Assembly: GCA_008501735.1 (NCBI GenBank)
Contig: QQUF01000008.1
Location: 242,715-306,714 of the forward strand
DNA length: 64,000 nt
From: Calditrichota bacterium
GTDB lineage: Bacteria > CLD3
Direction of reading: 5' to 3'
Positions 55,035 to 62,730 of this stretch are shown piece by piece; the stretch's first letter is position 1, and the number at the start of each line of letters is the position of its first letter. The translations under genes and the position numbers were made by a program. The notes below the pieces were generated by a model. That model was not told the DNA's origin, did not search any database, and saw only the letters and a list, made by a program, of their open reading frames with translations.

Positions 55035-56151
55035 AACTGATTTAATGACAATAAATATGGGACCTCAACATCCTTCAACTCACGGAGTTTTGAGACTTGA
55101 ACTTAAAACTGACGGTGAAATTGTAGATTCTTGTCGTCCTTACTTAGGTTACTTACATCGTTGTTTTGAAAAACATTGCGAATCTTTGGATTATCTAAAA
55201 ATAGTCCCTTTTACGGATAGAATGGATTATTTAGCCGCAATGAATAACAATTGGGCTTTTGCTCTTGCTGTTGAAAAAATGATGGGAATTGAAGTTCCTG
55301 AAAAATGCGAATACCTTAGAGTTATCGTTAGTGAACTAAACAGGATTGCAAGCCACATTATTGCTTTCGGAACTTTTGGGCTTGACATCGGAGCATTCAC
55401 ACCTTTCTTGCTTGCCTTCAATCAAAGGGAATTAATTTTCGATCTTTTGGAAGAGGCTTCAGGAGCAAGAATGCTTTATAATTATATCTGGGTTGGTGGA
55501 GTTGCAAGAGACGTGACTTCTGAATGGCTCAAAAAAGTAAAAGGATTTTGTGAATCTTACAAACCTGTAATCAACGAAATTGATGACCTTCTTAGTTATA
55601 ACAAAATTTTCGTTTCAAGGGCTGCTAATGTTGGAATAGTTCCAAAAGATTTGGCGATTGATTACGGATTTACAGGACCAAATCTAAGAGGCTCAGGGAT
55701 AGAATTTGACCTCAGAAAAGACGAACCTTATTCAATTTATGATAAATTTGATTTTGATGTTCCTATTGGAAGTGGCGAGGAAGGAACTCTCGGTGATTGT
55801 TGGGACAGATATATGTGTAGAATTCGTGAAACACGTGAATCAATCAAAATCATTGAGCAAGCACTTGAAGGAATTTCACTCGAAGGCGATATTTATGAAG
55901 CAGTGCCTAAGAATTTTAATAAAATGCCAAAAGGTGAAGTTTACGTTCGTTCAGAAACCCCAAGAGGTGAAATGGGAATTTATATTGTAAGTGAAGGTGG
56001 AAAAGCACCAACTCCTTACAGATGTAAAGTTCGTTCTCCTGCTTTTTGTGCACTTTCAATTCTTGAAAAAATTGCCAAAGGTGTGATGATTTCCGACATA
56101 ATTGTAATTCTCGGAAGCATTGACATTGTTCTCGGCGAAGTTGACAGATAG
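55021..56151 (+). CDS. nuoD: NADH-quinone oxidoreductase subunit D
   Basis: 376 residues, 49-kDa subunit. GPQHPSTHGVLR carries the His and other residues at the quinone site; EKHCESLDYLKIVPFTDRMD, GARMLYNYIWVGGVARD and the C-terminal DIVLGEVDR match the family. It forms the quinone-binding pocket with NuoB. It overlaps nuoC by 14 bases and is followed by nuoH, not nuoE. Confidence 0.97.
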   Translation: MEQIKTDLMTINMGPQHPSTHGVLRLELKTDGEIVDSCRPYLGYLHRCFEKHCESLDYLKIVPFTDRMDYLAAMNNNWAFALAVEKMMGIEVPEKCEYLRVIVSELNRIASHIIAFGTFGLDIGAFTPFLLAFNQRELIFDLLEEASGARMLYNYIWVGGVARDVTSEWLKKVKGFCESYKPVINEIDDLLSYNKIFVSRAANVGIVPKDLAIDYGFTGPNLRGSGIEFDLRKDEPYSIYDKFDFDVPIGSGEEGTLGDCWDRYMCRIRETRESIKIIEQALEGISLEGDIYEAVPKNFNKMPKGEVYVRSETPRGEMGIYIVSEGGKAPTPYRCKVRSPAFCALSILEKIAKGVMISDIIVILGSIDIVLGEVDR

Positions 56152-56169
56152 ATTTTTAGGATAATTTAA

Positions 56170-57258
56170 ATGGATAACATATTTCTTTGGATAGCAATTA
56201 CACTTGGAGCAATGGTTGGCTTAGTCAGCGTTGTTGGAATTGTCTCAATTTATCTCGAAAGAAAAATTTCTGCTTTTATGCAAGACCGTCTTGGACCGAT
56301 GGAAGTTGGTTTTGGTAGTTTAGTAAATGCAATTGCAGGAAAAGAAGTGCTTCGTGAAGGTCGAATTGGTTTAGCTCAAAGTTTGGCTGACGGTTTGAAA
56401 CTTTTACAAAAAGAAGACATCATTCCTGATGGTGCTGATAAATTTCTCTTTAAACTCGCACCAATGATTGTTTTTGCAGGTACTTTCTCAACTTTTGCAG
56501 CTTTGCCTTTAGCTGAATATTTTATTCCTGCTGATGTGAACATCGGTTTATTTTACATTCTCGCGATTTCATCTTTTGGGGTTAGCGGAATTTTGATGGC
56601 TGGTTGGTCTTCAAACAACAAATGGGGACTTTTAGGTTCACTTCGTTCAACTGCTCAAATGGTTAGTTATGAAATTCCTGTTGGAGTTTCACTTGTGAGT
56701 ATTGTAATGCTTACAGGAACTTTGAGTATGAAAGGAATCGTTGTTGCTCAAGAAGGCTGGTTTTGGAACTGGCATCTTTTCGGTGCTGTTGGACATCACG
56801 GATTAATCGGTTTTGTCCTTCTTCCAATGATGGTCATTAATTTTATCGCTTACTTTATCGGTTCTTTAGCAGAGACAAATCGTGCACCTTTTGATATTCC
56901 TGAAGCTGAGTCTGAACTTGTTGCAGGTTATCACACAGAATACACAGGAATGAGGTTTGCGATTTTCTTCTTGGCTGAATACGGAGCGATTTTTGTCGGA
57001 AATGCGATTGCTGTTGCATTGTTTCTCGGTGGCTGGTATTCAGGAATTCCTGCGATTGACCAAGCTAATATTCCAGGAATTGCACCACTCGTATTTATTT
57101 TGAAAACATTTGTTTTAATTTTTGTAGTAATGTGGATTCGTTGGACTCTTCCTCGTTTGAGAGTTGACCAACTTATGACCTTGTGTTGGAAATATTTAAT
57201 TCCATTCACGCTCTTCACATTCTTTTCAGTAGCAATTTATAAAGTTTTTATCGTTTAA
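56170..57258 (+). CDS. nuoH: NADH-quinone oxidoreductase subunit H
   Basis: 362 residues, about eight membrane helices. The YLERKISAFMQDRLGP block near the start, GLKLLQKEDIIP, ETNRAPFDIPEAESELVAGY and a C-terminal IRWTLPRLRVDQLM are conserved. It contributes to the quinone chamber and proton path. It is 18 bases after nuoD. Confidence 0.96.
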   Translation: MDNIFLWIAITLGAMVGLVSVVGIVSIYLERKISAFMQDRLGPMEVGFGSLVNAIAGKEVLREGRIGLAQSLADGLKLLQKEDIIPDGADKFLFKLAPMIVFAGTFSTFAALPLAEYFIPADVNIGLFYILAISSFGVSGILMAGWSSNNKWGLLGSLRSTAQMVSYEIPVGVSLVSIVMLTGTLSMKGIVVAQEGWFWNWHLFGAVGHHGLIGFVLLPMMVINFIAYFIGSLAETNRAPFDIPEAESELVAGYHTEYTGMRFAIFFLAEYGAIFVGNAIAVALFLGGWYSGIPAIDQANIPGIAPLVFILKTFVLIFVVMWIRWTLPRLRVDQLMTLCWKYLIPFTLFTFFSVAIYKVFIV

Positions 57259-57272
57259 CGAAAGGCTCTTTA

Positions 57273-58088
57273 ATGTCTTACTTTGGAGATATAGCTAAAG
57301 CTGTTTCAACAATTTCTACAGGTATGAAAATTACTTTTGCTCACTTTAAAAATGTGGGAAAAAACAAAGGTACATTTACAACTCAGTACCCAAAAGAAAC
57401 ACTTACGGCTCCTGCTTTTTCACGTCAACAACTTCATAACAATATAGATGATTGTATCGGCTGTAAAAAATGTGCAATGGCTTGTCCCGTTGATTGCATT
57501 GATATTGTAACGGTAAAAGCAGGTGCAGATGAACTATCTGATTGTTCTGACGGAACAAAAAGAAGACTTCACCTCACAGTTTATGATATTGATATGGCAA
57601 AATGTATGTTTTGCGGACTTTGTACTTATCCTTGTCCAACGCATTGTTTGACAATCAATGACGACCACAATTTTATCAAGTTTGAAAGAAGTGAATTAAA
57701 ATATAAATTCTCTGCTTACTCTCCCGAAGATGTTGTGCGAATCGAAAAAGAAGCAGCGGAACGTGAAGTAATAGCGAAAGCTGAAAAAGCAGCTAAAGCT
57801 AAAGCCAAAGCAGAAGCAGCGGCTAAGAAAAAAGCAGCCGAAGTAGCAAAAGCTAAAGCAGAAGCAGAAAAAGTAGAAACTGCTCCTGAACCTGAAAAAA
57901 CTGAACCTAAAGCTAAAACAGAGCCAGTTGCAAAGACTCAGGTTGAACAGGTTGTTGAAGTGAAAAAAGAAGAAGTTAAGTTACCTGTTGCTGAAGCTAA
58001 AGAAAATGAGGCTAAAGCAGAAGAAATTAAGCCAACTGAAGACGCTTCAAAAGAAGCAAATTCAGATAATGAAACAAAAGAATCTTAG
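57273..58088 (+). CDS. nuoI: NADH-quinone oxidoreductase subunit I with long Ala/Lys/Glu tail
   Basis: 271 residues, about 100 more than typical. Two 4Fe-4S motifs (CIGCKKCAMACPVDC and CMFCGLCTYPCPTHC) occupy about 60-130 and carry clusters N6a and N6b. From about residue 155 the sequence becomes a low-complexity, TolA-like stretch of Ala, Lys and Glu with some Pro (AKAKAEAAAKKKAAEVAKAK and similar), probably a long helix or disordered tail. Such an extension is not part of the usual complex I fold. It is 14 bases after nuoH. Confidence 0.94.
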   Translation: MSYFGDIAKAVSTISTGMKITFAHFKNVGKNKGTFTTQYPKETLTAPAFSRQQLHNNIDDCIGCKKCAMACPVDCIDIVTVKAGADELSDCSDGTKRRLHLTVYDIDMAKCMFCGLCTYPCPTHCLTINDDHNFIKFERSELKYKFSAYSPEDVVRIEKEAAEREVIAKAEKAAKAKAKAEAAAKKKAAEVAKAKAEAEKVETAPEPEKTEPKAKTEPVAKTQVEQVVEVKKEEVKLPVAEAKENEAKAEEIKPTEDASKEANSDNETKES

Positions 58089-58110
58089 ATATTTTTAGGA
58101 ATAAAATAAA

Positions 58111-58620
58111 ATGGTAATTGCAGACTTTGCATTCATTTTAGTAGCAGCATTTGTGCTTATTTGTGCGTGTGTTGTGGTTTTTCACAACAAAATTATTTAT
58201 TCAGCATTTGCACTCCTCTTCTGTTTCTTTGGAGTTGCAGGACTTTACGTCTTTTTGAACGCCGAATTTTTAGCAGGGACTCAGCTTCTTGTTTACGTTG
58301 GTGGGATTTCGGTACTTATCCTTTTTGGAATTTTACTTACTAAAAATATTGAAGATTTAACTTCAAAAGAAGTTTCAACCCAAAAGATTTTTGGCGGGTT
58401 AATTTCTGTTACTTTTTTAGGTGGTTTAATTTATATGGTAAACAGTGTAGATTGGAAAGTTTCAACTCCAAAACCGATAGAAAACTCTCCTGTTGAAATT
58501 GGTAAATTATTTATGAGTGACTTTCTGATACCTTTTGAAATTGCAGGAGTTTTGCTTTTGGTAGCTTTAATCGGTGCAGTTGTGATTGGTCGCGACACAG
58601 ACAAGGATTTGGAGGTCTAA
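58111..58620 (+). CDS. nuoJ: NADH-quinone oxidoreductase subunit J
   Basis: 169 residues with five hydrophobic helices. AFALLFCFFGVAGLYVFLNAEFLAG and QLLVYVGGISVLILFGILLT, containing the conserved YVGG...LFG region, identify NuoJ. It is a membrane-arm subunit next to NuoK, whose ATG follows three bases after the stop codon. Confidence 0.94.
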   Translation: MVIADFAFILVAAFVLICACVVVFHNKIIYSAFALLFCFFGVAGLYVFLNAEFLAGTQLLVYVGGISVLILFGILLTKNIEDLTSKEVSTQKIFGGLISVTFLGGLIYMVNSVDWKVSTPKPIENSPVEIGKLFMSDFLIPFEIAGVLLLVALIGAVVIGRDTDKDLEV

Positions 58621-58623
58621 CAA

Positions 58624-58935
58624 ATGATTTACAATCAATTAGAAACTTACTTAGTAATTAGTGCGATTCTCTTTTCGCTTGGGCTTTATGCAACTTTCAC
58701 AAGAAAAAATGCAATTAGTATTTTGATGGGCGTTGAGTTAATACTAAATGCAGCTTGTATCAATTTTGTCGCATTTTCAAACTTTGTTGAAATCGGGCTT
58801 TCAGGACAAGTCGTAACGATTTTCTTGATAATTCTCGCAGCAGCAGAAGCAGCAGTTGCTTTGGCGATTGTCTTACATCTTTACAGACACATTCAATCTG
58901 TCAATGTGGACGAAGCAACAACACTCGAAGGCTAA
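58624..58935 (+). CDS. nuoK: NADH-quinone oxidoreductase subunit K
   Basis: 103 residues and three helices. LFSLGLYATFTRKNAISILMGVELILNA and the EAAVALAIVLHLYR block hold the two membrane Glu residues used in proton transfer. The cluster stops here with a strong terminator; nuoL, nuoM and nuoN must be elsewhere if the complex is complete. Confidence 0.95.
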   Translation: MIYNQLETYLVISAILFSLGLYATFTRKNAISILMGVELILNAACINFVAFSNFVEIGLSGQVVTIFLIILAAAEAAVALAIVLHLYRHIQSVNVDEATTLEG

Positions 58936-58957
58936 AATTTATTTTTTATAATTTTTA

Positions 58958-58989
58958 AAGGCTTCTCAATTTTTGAGAAGCCTTTTTTT
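58958..58989 (+). terminator. Rho-independent terminator after nuoK
   Basis: Stem AAGGCTTCTCAA with TTGAGAAGCCTT over a short T loop, followed by seven T residues. It lies 22 bases after the nuoK stop codon and separates the nuo cluster from the arsenic operon. Confidence 0.9.
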
Positions 58990-59015
58990 GTTTAAAATTG
59001 TTGCTTTTGAATTTA

Positions 59016-59037
59016 TTAATCGTTAATTTACGATTAA
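59016..59037. promoter_or_regulatory. Candidate ArsR operator upstream of arsR
   Basis: TTAATCGT and ACGATTAA are perfect 8-base arms around a six-base spacer (TAATTT). The site ends two bases before the arsR ATG, so a bound repressor would block its own promoter or start. A matching site lies at 59390-59411. Confidence 0.7.
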
Positions 59038-59039
59038 CT

Positions 59040-59375
59040 ATGAAACGTACAATTGAAGACATAAATTATTCCGAAACAGCAAATTCTTTGGCACGTTTTG
59101 CTAAAGCACTTGCACATCCCACAAGAATCGAAATTTTACATTATTTGGATAGTCAATCTTGTTGCTTTACAGGCGATTTGGTAGAAATTTTTCCTTTAGC
59201 TCAATCTACAATTTCACAGCATTTGAAAGAGTTGAAAAATGCAGGATTGATTCAAGGAGAGTTAAACTCACCAAAAATAAAATACTGCATTAATCAAGAG
59301 AATTGGAATAAAGCTCAAAAATTATTTGAAGAACTTTTTAAGAAAAATTTAGGCGATTCAAATGGGAATTGTTAA
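59040..59375 (+). CDS. ArsR-family metal(loid)-responsive repressor
   Basis: 111 residues from the ATG at 59040; an in-frame TTG at 58998 would place the operator inside the gene. The winged helix-turn-helix is AKALAHPTRIEILHYL and LAQSTISQHLKELKNAGLI. Cys41-Cys42 sit where ArsR proteins carry their As(III)-binding cysteines (helix alpha-3). It should repress the downstream arsenic genes and release on arsenite. Two near-identical palindromes flank it. No clear ribosome site precedes the ATG, so a leaderless transcript is possible. Confidence 0.87.
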   Translation: MKRTIEDINYSETANSLARFAKALAHPTRIEILHYLDSQSCCFTGDLVEIFPLAQSTISQHLKELKNAGLIQGELNSPKIKYCINQENWNKAQKLFEELFKKNLGDSNGNC

Positions 59376-59389
59376 AAAAATATTTAATT

Positions 59390-59411
59390 TTAATCGTTTA
59401 TTCACGATAAA
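59390..59411. promoter_or_regulatory. Second candidate ArsR operator, before the ArsE-like gene
   Basis: TTAATCGT and ACGATAAA with a six-base spacer (TTATTC); one mismatch from the first site (59016-59037) and identical spacing. It lies 15 bases before the thioredoxin-like ATG and suggests a second regulated promoter within the operon. Confidence 0.65.
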
Positions 59412-59426
59412 CAAAAGGTGAAAACA

Positions 59427-59666
59427 ATGTCTAAAAAAATCAAAGTGCTTGGACCCGGTTGTGCAAAATGTAAACAAACATTTCAAATTCTGGAAGAAGT
59501 CATAATCGAGAATGGAATCGAAGCTAGTGTCGAAAAAGTAGAAGACATTATGGAGATTATGAAATACAATGTTCTTTCAACACCAGTGGTAGTAATTGAT
59601 GAAAAAGTTACTATTAAAGGTAGAGTTCCATCTAAGAGCGAAATTTTAGATTTACTTAAAAATTAG
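59427..59666 (+). CDS. Small redox thioredoxin, ArsE-like
   Basis: 79 residues from the ATG at 59427, preferred over a GTG nine bases upstream because AGGTGA lies at the right distance. It belongs to the TM0996/MTH895-type small thioredoxins: GPGCAKC with Cys12 and Cys15, and a STPVVVIDEKV cis-Pro loop. In the Bacteroides ars operon, a protein of this class is ArsE, which works with ArsF and ArsG. Both ArsF- and ArsG-like genes are downstream, which supports this role. Confidence 0.85.
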   Translation: MSKKIKVLGPGCAKCKQTFQILEEVIIENGIEASVEKVEDIMEIMKYNVLSTPVVVIDEKVTIKGRVPSKSEILDLLKN

Positions 59667-59678
59667 GATTTAAAAAAA

Positions 59679-60059
59679 ATGGTAAAATTAGCTGAAGAGA
59701 TTTGCCCGTCAACAACTTTAGAAAAAGTTAAAAATGGAGCACTGATGGTAGATGTCCGAAGAGAAAATGAAGTTAAACAAATAACTTACGATGTCGAAAA
59801 TTATGTAAACATTCCAATGCACGAACTTGAAGACAGAATTGACGAACTTCCAAAAGACAGAGAGATTGTAGTGGTCTGCCGAAGTGGAATGAGAAGTTTG
59901 AAATCGACTTACTTTTTGATGAACAACGGTTTTGAAAATGTGTTCAATATGGACGGCGGAATCTTAAAATGGGTAAACAAAAACCTTCCGTCAAAAGGTG
60001 ATGCTCAAGGATTAATTGCTTCTGCAAATTGCGATTGTTCACAACCGGATTGTTGTTAG
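59679..60059 (+). CDS. Rhodanese-like protein with Cys-rich tail
   Basis: 126 residues. A single rhodanese domain has the active-site loop CRSGMRS with Cys67. After GGILKWVNKNLPSKG the protein ends in a tail with five cysteines (NCDCSQPDCC), which looks like a metal or metalloid binding site. Possible roles: sulfur transfer or arsenate/arsenite handling. Operon placement supports an arsenic role. It is 12 bases after the ArsE-like gene and 12 before arsC. Confidence 0.85.
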   Translation: MVKLAEEICPSTTLEKVKNGALMVDVRRENEVKQITYDVENYVNIPMHELEDRIDELPKDREIVVVCRSGMRSLKSTYFLMNNGFENVFNMDGGILKWVNKNLPSKGDAQGLIASANCDCSQPDCC

Positions 60060-60071
60060 GAGGAAATAAAA

Positions 60072-60485
60072 TTGAAAATATTAATACTTTGCACAGGAAA
60101 TTCTTGCCGAAGCCAAATGGCAGAAGGTTTTCTGAAATCTTTTTCAGATGATTTAGAAGTTTTTTCAGCAGGAACCGAACCTTCTAACCAAGTTCACCCG
60201 AAAGCTATTCAAGTAATGCAGGAATTAGAAATTGATTTAAGTGAAAATGAACCAAAATCGGTGAATCAATTTTTGGGTGATGAATTCGATTACGTAATCA
60301 CAGTTTGTGGTGGAGCAAAGGAAAGCTGTCCAATGTTTACAGGAAAAGTAAAAAACAAAATTCACATTGGCTTTGACGACCCTGCAGAAGCTCAGGGTTC
60401 GGAGGAAGAAATTCTCTCAGAATTCAGAAGAATTCGAGATGAGATTAAGAAAGATTTTTATCAATTCTTTAAAGACAAGTTGTAG
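60072..60485 (+). CDS. arsC: Thioredoxin-coupled arsenate reductase ArsC
   Basis: 137 residues from TTG 60072 with AGGAGG just upstream. It is of the low-molecular-weight phosphatase fold: P-loop CTGNSCRS with Cys7 and Cys12, the CGGAKESCP segment carrying the other redox cysteines, and FDDPAEAQG as general acid loop. It reduces arsenate to arsenite using thioredoxin. The ArsE-like thioredoxin upstream could serve as electron donor. Confidence 0.93.
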   Translation: MKILILCTGNSCRSQMAEGFLKSFSDDLEVFSAGTEPSNQVHPKAIQVMQELEIDLSENEPKSVNQFLGDEFDYVITVCGGAKESCPMFTGKVKNKIHIGFDDPAEAQGSEEEILSEFRRIRDEIKKDFYQFFKDKL

Positions 60486-60490
60486 GGAAA

Positions 60491-61468
60491 ATGTTTGATT
60501 GGATTCAAAATCTTGCTGACTGGTTAGTTTTTGATGCATTCGGAATGACTCCAAAAGAGCATCTGTCAGAAGCACTAAATTTTTTCATTTACGATTCTGT
60601 CAAAATTTTATTGCTACTCTTTTTTATCATTTCTCTTATGGGAATCGTCAACAGCTATTTTCCAATTGATAGAGTGAGGAACTTTTTATCAAGGAACAAA
60701 CTGTACGGACTTGAATTTTTGATGGCAAGTTTGTTCGGTGTTGTAACTCCTTTTTGTTCTTGTTCTTCGGTTCCTTTGTTTATCGGATTTGTGCAAGGTG
60801 GAATTCCTCTCGGTGTTACTTTTGCATTTCTCATTACATCGCCATTAGTAAACGAAGTTGCTATTGGACTTTTTATAGGCTTGTTTGGAATTAAAATTAC
60901 AGCTATTTACGTAATAAGTGGAATTCTGCTCGGGACAATTTCGGGTATAATTTTACAACAGTTGAAGTTGGAAAGATTCCTGACACCTTGGGTCTTGCAA
61001 ATTTTGGAAAATGCCCAAAGAGAACAAGATGCCTTTCAAGAAGAGAAACAACCTTTTAGCAAACGTTTGCCAATAATTTGGAATGAAGTTCTGAATATTT
61101 TAAAAGGCGTTGTTCCTTACGTAATTGTTGGAATTGCGATTGGTGGATTAATGCACGGCTACATTCCCGAAGGATTTTTTGAAAAATATATGGACAAAGA
61201 AAATTTGTTTGCAGTTCCAATAGCGACAATTTTGGCTGTTCCGATGTACTCAAATGCTTCAGGAATTTTGCCAGTAGTCCAAGTTTTAGTCTCAAAAGGA
61301 ATTCCAATTGGAACAGCAATTGCTTTTATGATGGGAGTTGTCGGGCTTTCGTTTCCCGAAGCAATGCTTTTGAAAAAAGTAATGACCTTTAGATTAATCG
61401 GAGTTTTTTTCGGAGTCGTTACACTTTGCATAATCATTTCAGGTTATTTGTTCAATGTTATACTATAA
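60491..61468 (+). CDS. ArsP/DUF318-type permease
   Basis: 325 residues with eight or more helices in two halves. The signature VTPFCSCSSVPLFIGF and LITSPLVNEVA in the first half, and VPMYSNASGILPVV in the second, identify the ArsP/DUF318 family. ArsP exports trivalent organoarsenicals such as methylarsenite; other DUF318 members are of unknown substrate. The CSCSS cysteines are the proposed metalloid site. It starts five bases after arsC. Confidence 0.88.
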   Translation: MFDWIQNLADWLVFDAFGMTPKEHLSEALNFFIYDSVKILLLLFFIISLMGIVNSYFPIDRVRNFLSRNKLYGLEFLMASLFGVVTPFCSCSSVPLFIGFVQGGIPLGVTFAFLITSPLVNEVAIGLFIGLFGIKITAIYVISGILLGTISGIILQQLKLERFLTPWVLQILENAQREQDAFQEEKQPFSKRLPIIWNEVLNILKGVVPYVIVGIAIGGLMHGYIPEGFFEKYMDKENLFAVPIATILAVPMYSNASGILPVVQVLVSKGIPIGTAIAFMMGVVGLSFPEAMLLKKVMTFRLIGVFFGVVTLCIIISGYLFNVIL

Positions 61469-61496
61469 TAAATTAACTTTTTTTTAGAGGTGTAAG

Positions 61497-61937
61497 ATGA
61501 AATTATCGAAAATATTTTCATTTTTATTACTCGGTTTACTGTTGTTCTTTTGTAACGAAGCTCCAAAAGAACAAGTTAAAATAAGTTCAAAAATCTCAGG
61601 AAATAGAATTGAAGTCATTGATTTTCACTCAACTCATCGTTGTATGACTTGCAATGCAATCGAATCAAATACAAAATTTACGCTTGAAAAATTTTTCCCA
61701 AATGAGTTAGAAAAAGGAAAAATTTCTTTCCAAGTTATCAATGTTGATGATGAAAGAAATGCTAAGTTAGCCGAAAAATTCAGTGCTTCAGGAACTTCTC
61801 TATTTTTAAATGTCATAGCCAATGGCAAAGAAAAGCAAATTGATTTAACAAATTTTGCTTTCCAAAAAGGAGGAGACCAAGAGTCTTTTTCTCAAGAATT
61901 AAAATTGAAGTTGGAAACAGAGATTTCTAATTTGTAA
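61497..61937 (+). CDS. ArsF-like lipoprotein (nitroreductase ArsF family)
   Basis: 146 residues. A lipoprotein signal ends at a Cys near residue 19 (LLLFFCN). The mature part is thioredoxin-like with VIDFHSTHRCMTCNAIE (Cys49 and Cys52) and a VINVDDERNAKLAEKF pattern. In Bacteroides, ArsEFG reduce aromatic nitroarsenicals and move the products; this gene matches ArsF. It is followed by the ArsG-like gene after six bases. Confidence 0.82.
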   Translation: MKLSKIFSFLLLGLLLFFCNEAPKEQVKISSKISGNRIEVIDFHSTHRCMTCNAIESNTKFTLEKFFPNELEKGKISFQVINVDDERNAKLAEKFSASGTSLFLNVIANGKEKQIDLTNFAFQKGGDQESFSQELKLKLETEISNL

Positions 61938-61943
61938 AAAATT

Positions 61944-62657
61944 ATGAATGAATATTTTAATTCAATTCTTGAAACCAGCAACATTCCGATACTTTCAGCC
62001 TTAATTCTCGGACTAATGACTGCCATTAGTCCGTGTCCTCTTGCGACGAATATTACAGCAACTGCTTTTATCTCCAAAAATATTTCTGACAAAAAAACAG
62101 TTCTCCTTAGTGGAATTATTTACTCTTTAGGAAGAGCTTTTAGTTACACAATAATCGGTCTAATTTTATTTCTTGGAGCTAATAAATTTCACATTGCCAG
62201 ATTTTTTAATCAAAATGGTGAAAAATTTTTAGGTCCTTTGCTAATAATTATCGCTCTAATTATGCTGAATGTGATAAAGCTAAATTTCGGATGGAAGTCT
62301 AATTTAACTCAAAGATTTGCTGATAAATTTGCTAAGAAAGGGCATTTGGGTGCATTCCTAATTGGTGTTATTTTCGCCTTAGCTTTTTGTCCTTATAGCG
62401 GAGCTTTGTATTTTGGAATTTTAATTCCTATGGTAATTACAAATGTTGAAGGGCTTTTTTTACCTTTCGTTTTTGCGATAGGAACTGGAGTTCCTGTGAT
62501 TTTGTTTTCATTTCTATTAGCTTTTGCAACACAAAGTGTAGGCATTTTTTATGATAAAATCACAAATTTTGAGCAAATTATGCGTAAGGTTTCAGGGGTA
62601 GTTTTTCTCTTAGTAGGAATTTACTACATTGCTATTTTTAGTGGGCTAATCAAATAA
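61944..62657 (+). CDS. ArsG-like DsbD/CcdA-type membrane protein
   Basis: 237 residues with six or seven helices. The CcdA/DsbD-type pattern shows MTAISPCPLATN in the first half and ALAFCPYSGALYFG in the second, with one Cys in each half (SPCPLA, AFCPYSG) as in DsbD. ArsG of Bacteroides is a membrane partner of ArsE and ArsF; export of aminoaromatic arsenicals has been proposed. Last gene of the arsenic operon. No terminator was recognised after it. Confidence 0.83.
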   Translation: MNEYFNSILETSNIPILSALILGLMTAISPCPLATNITATAFISKNISDKKTVLLSGIIYSLGRAFSYTIIGLILFLGANKFHIARFFNQNGEKFLGPLLIIIALIMLNVIKLNFGWKSNLTQRFADKFAKKGHLGAFLIGVIFALAFCPYSGALYFGILIPMVITNVEGLFLPFVFAIGTGVPVILFSFLLAFATQSVGIFYDKITNFEQIMRKVSGVVFLLVGIYYIAIFSGLIK

Positions 62658-62730
62658 GTTTGACTTTTAAGTGCCGTTATTTTTCTTTATATAGATTTTG
62701 TGAAAAATTATTTTATGTGGTTTTATAATC
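62658..62730. other. Gap after the arsenic operon
   Basis: 73 AT-rich bases between the ArsG-like stop codon and the sorting-domain remnant. No terminator or operator was recognised. Confidence 0.3.

Noticed and set aside
57780-58080. The Ala/Lys/Glu-rich end of nuoI as a separate gene or repeat insertion
   Set aside because: It stays in frame with the iron-sulfur part and has no start codon or ribosome site of its own; kept as an extension of NuoI.
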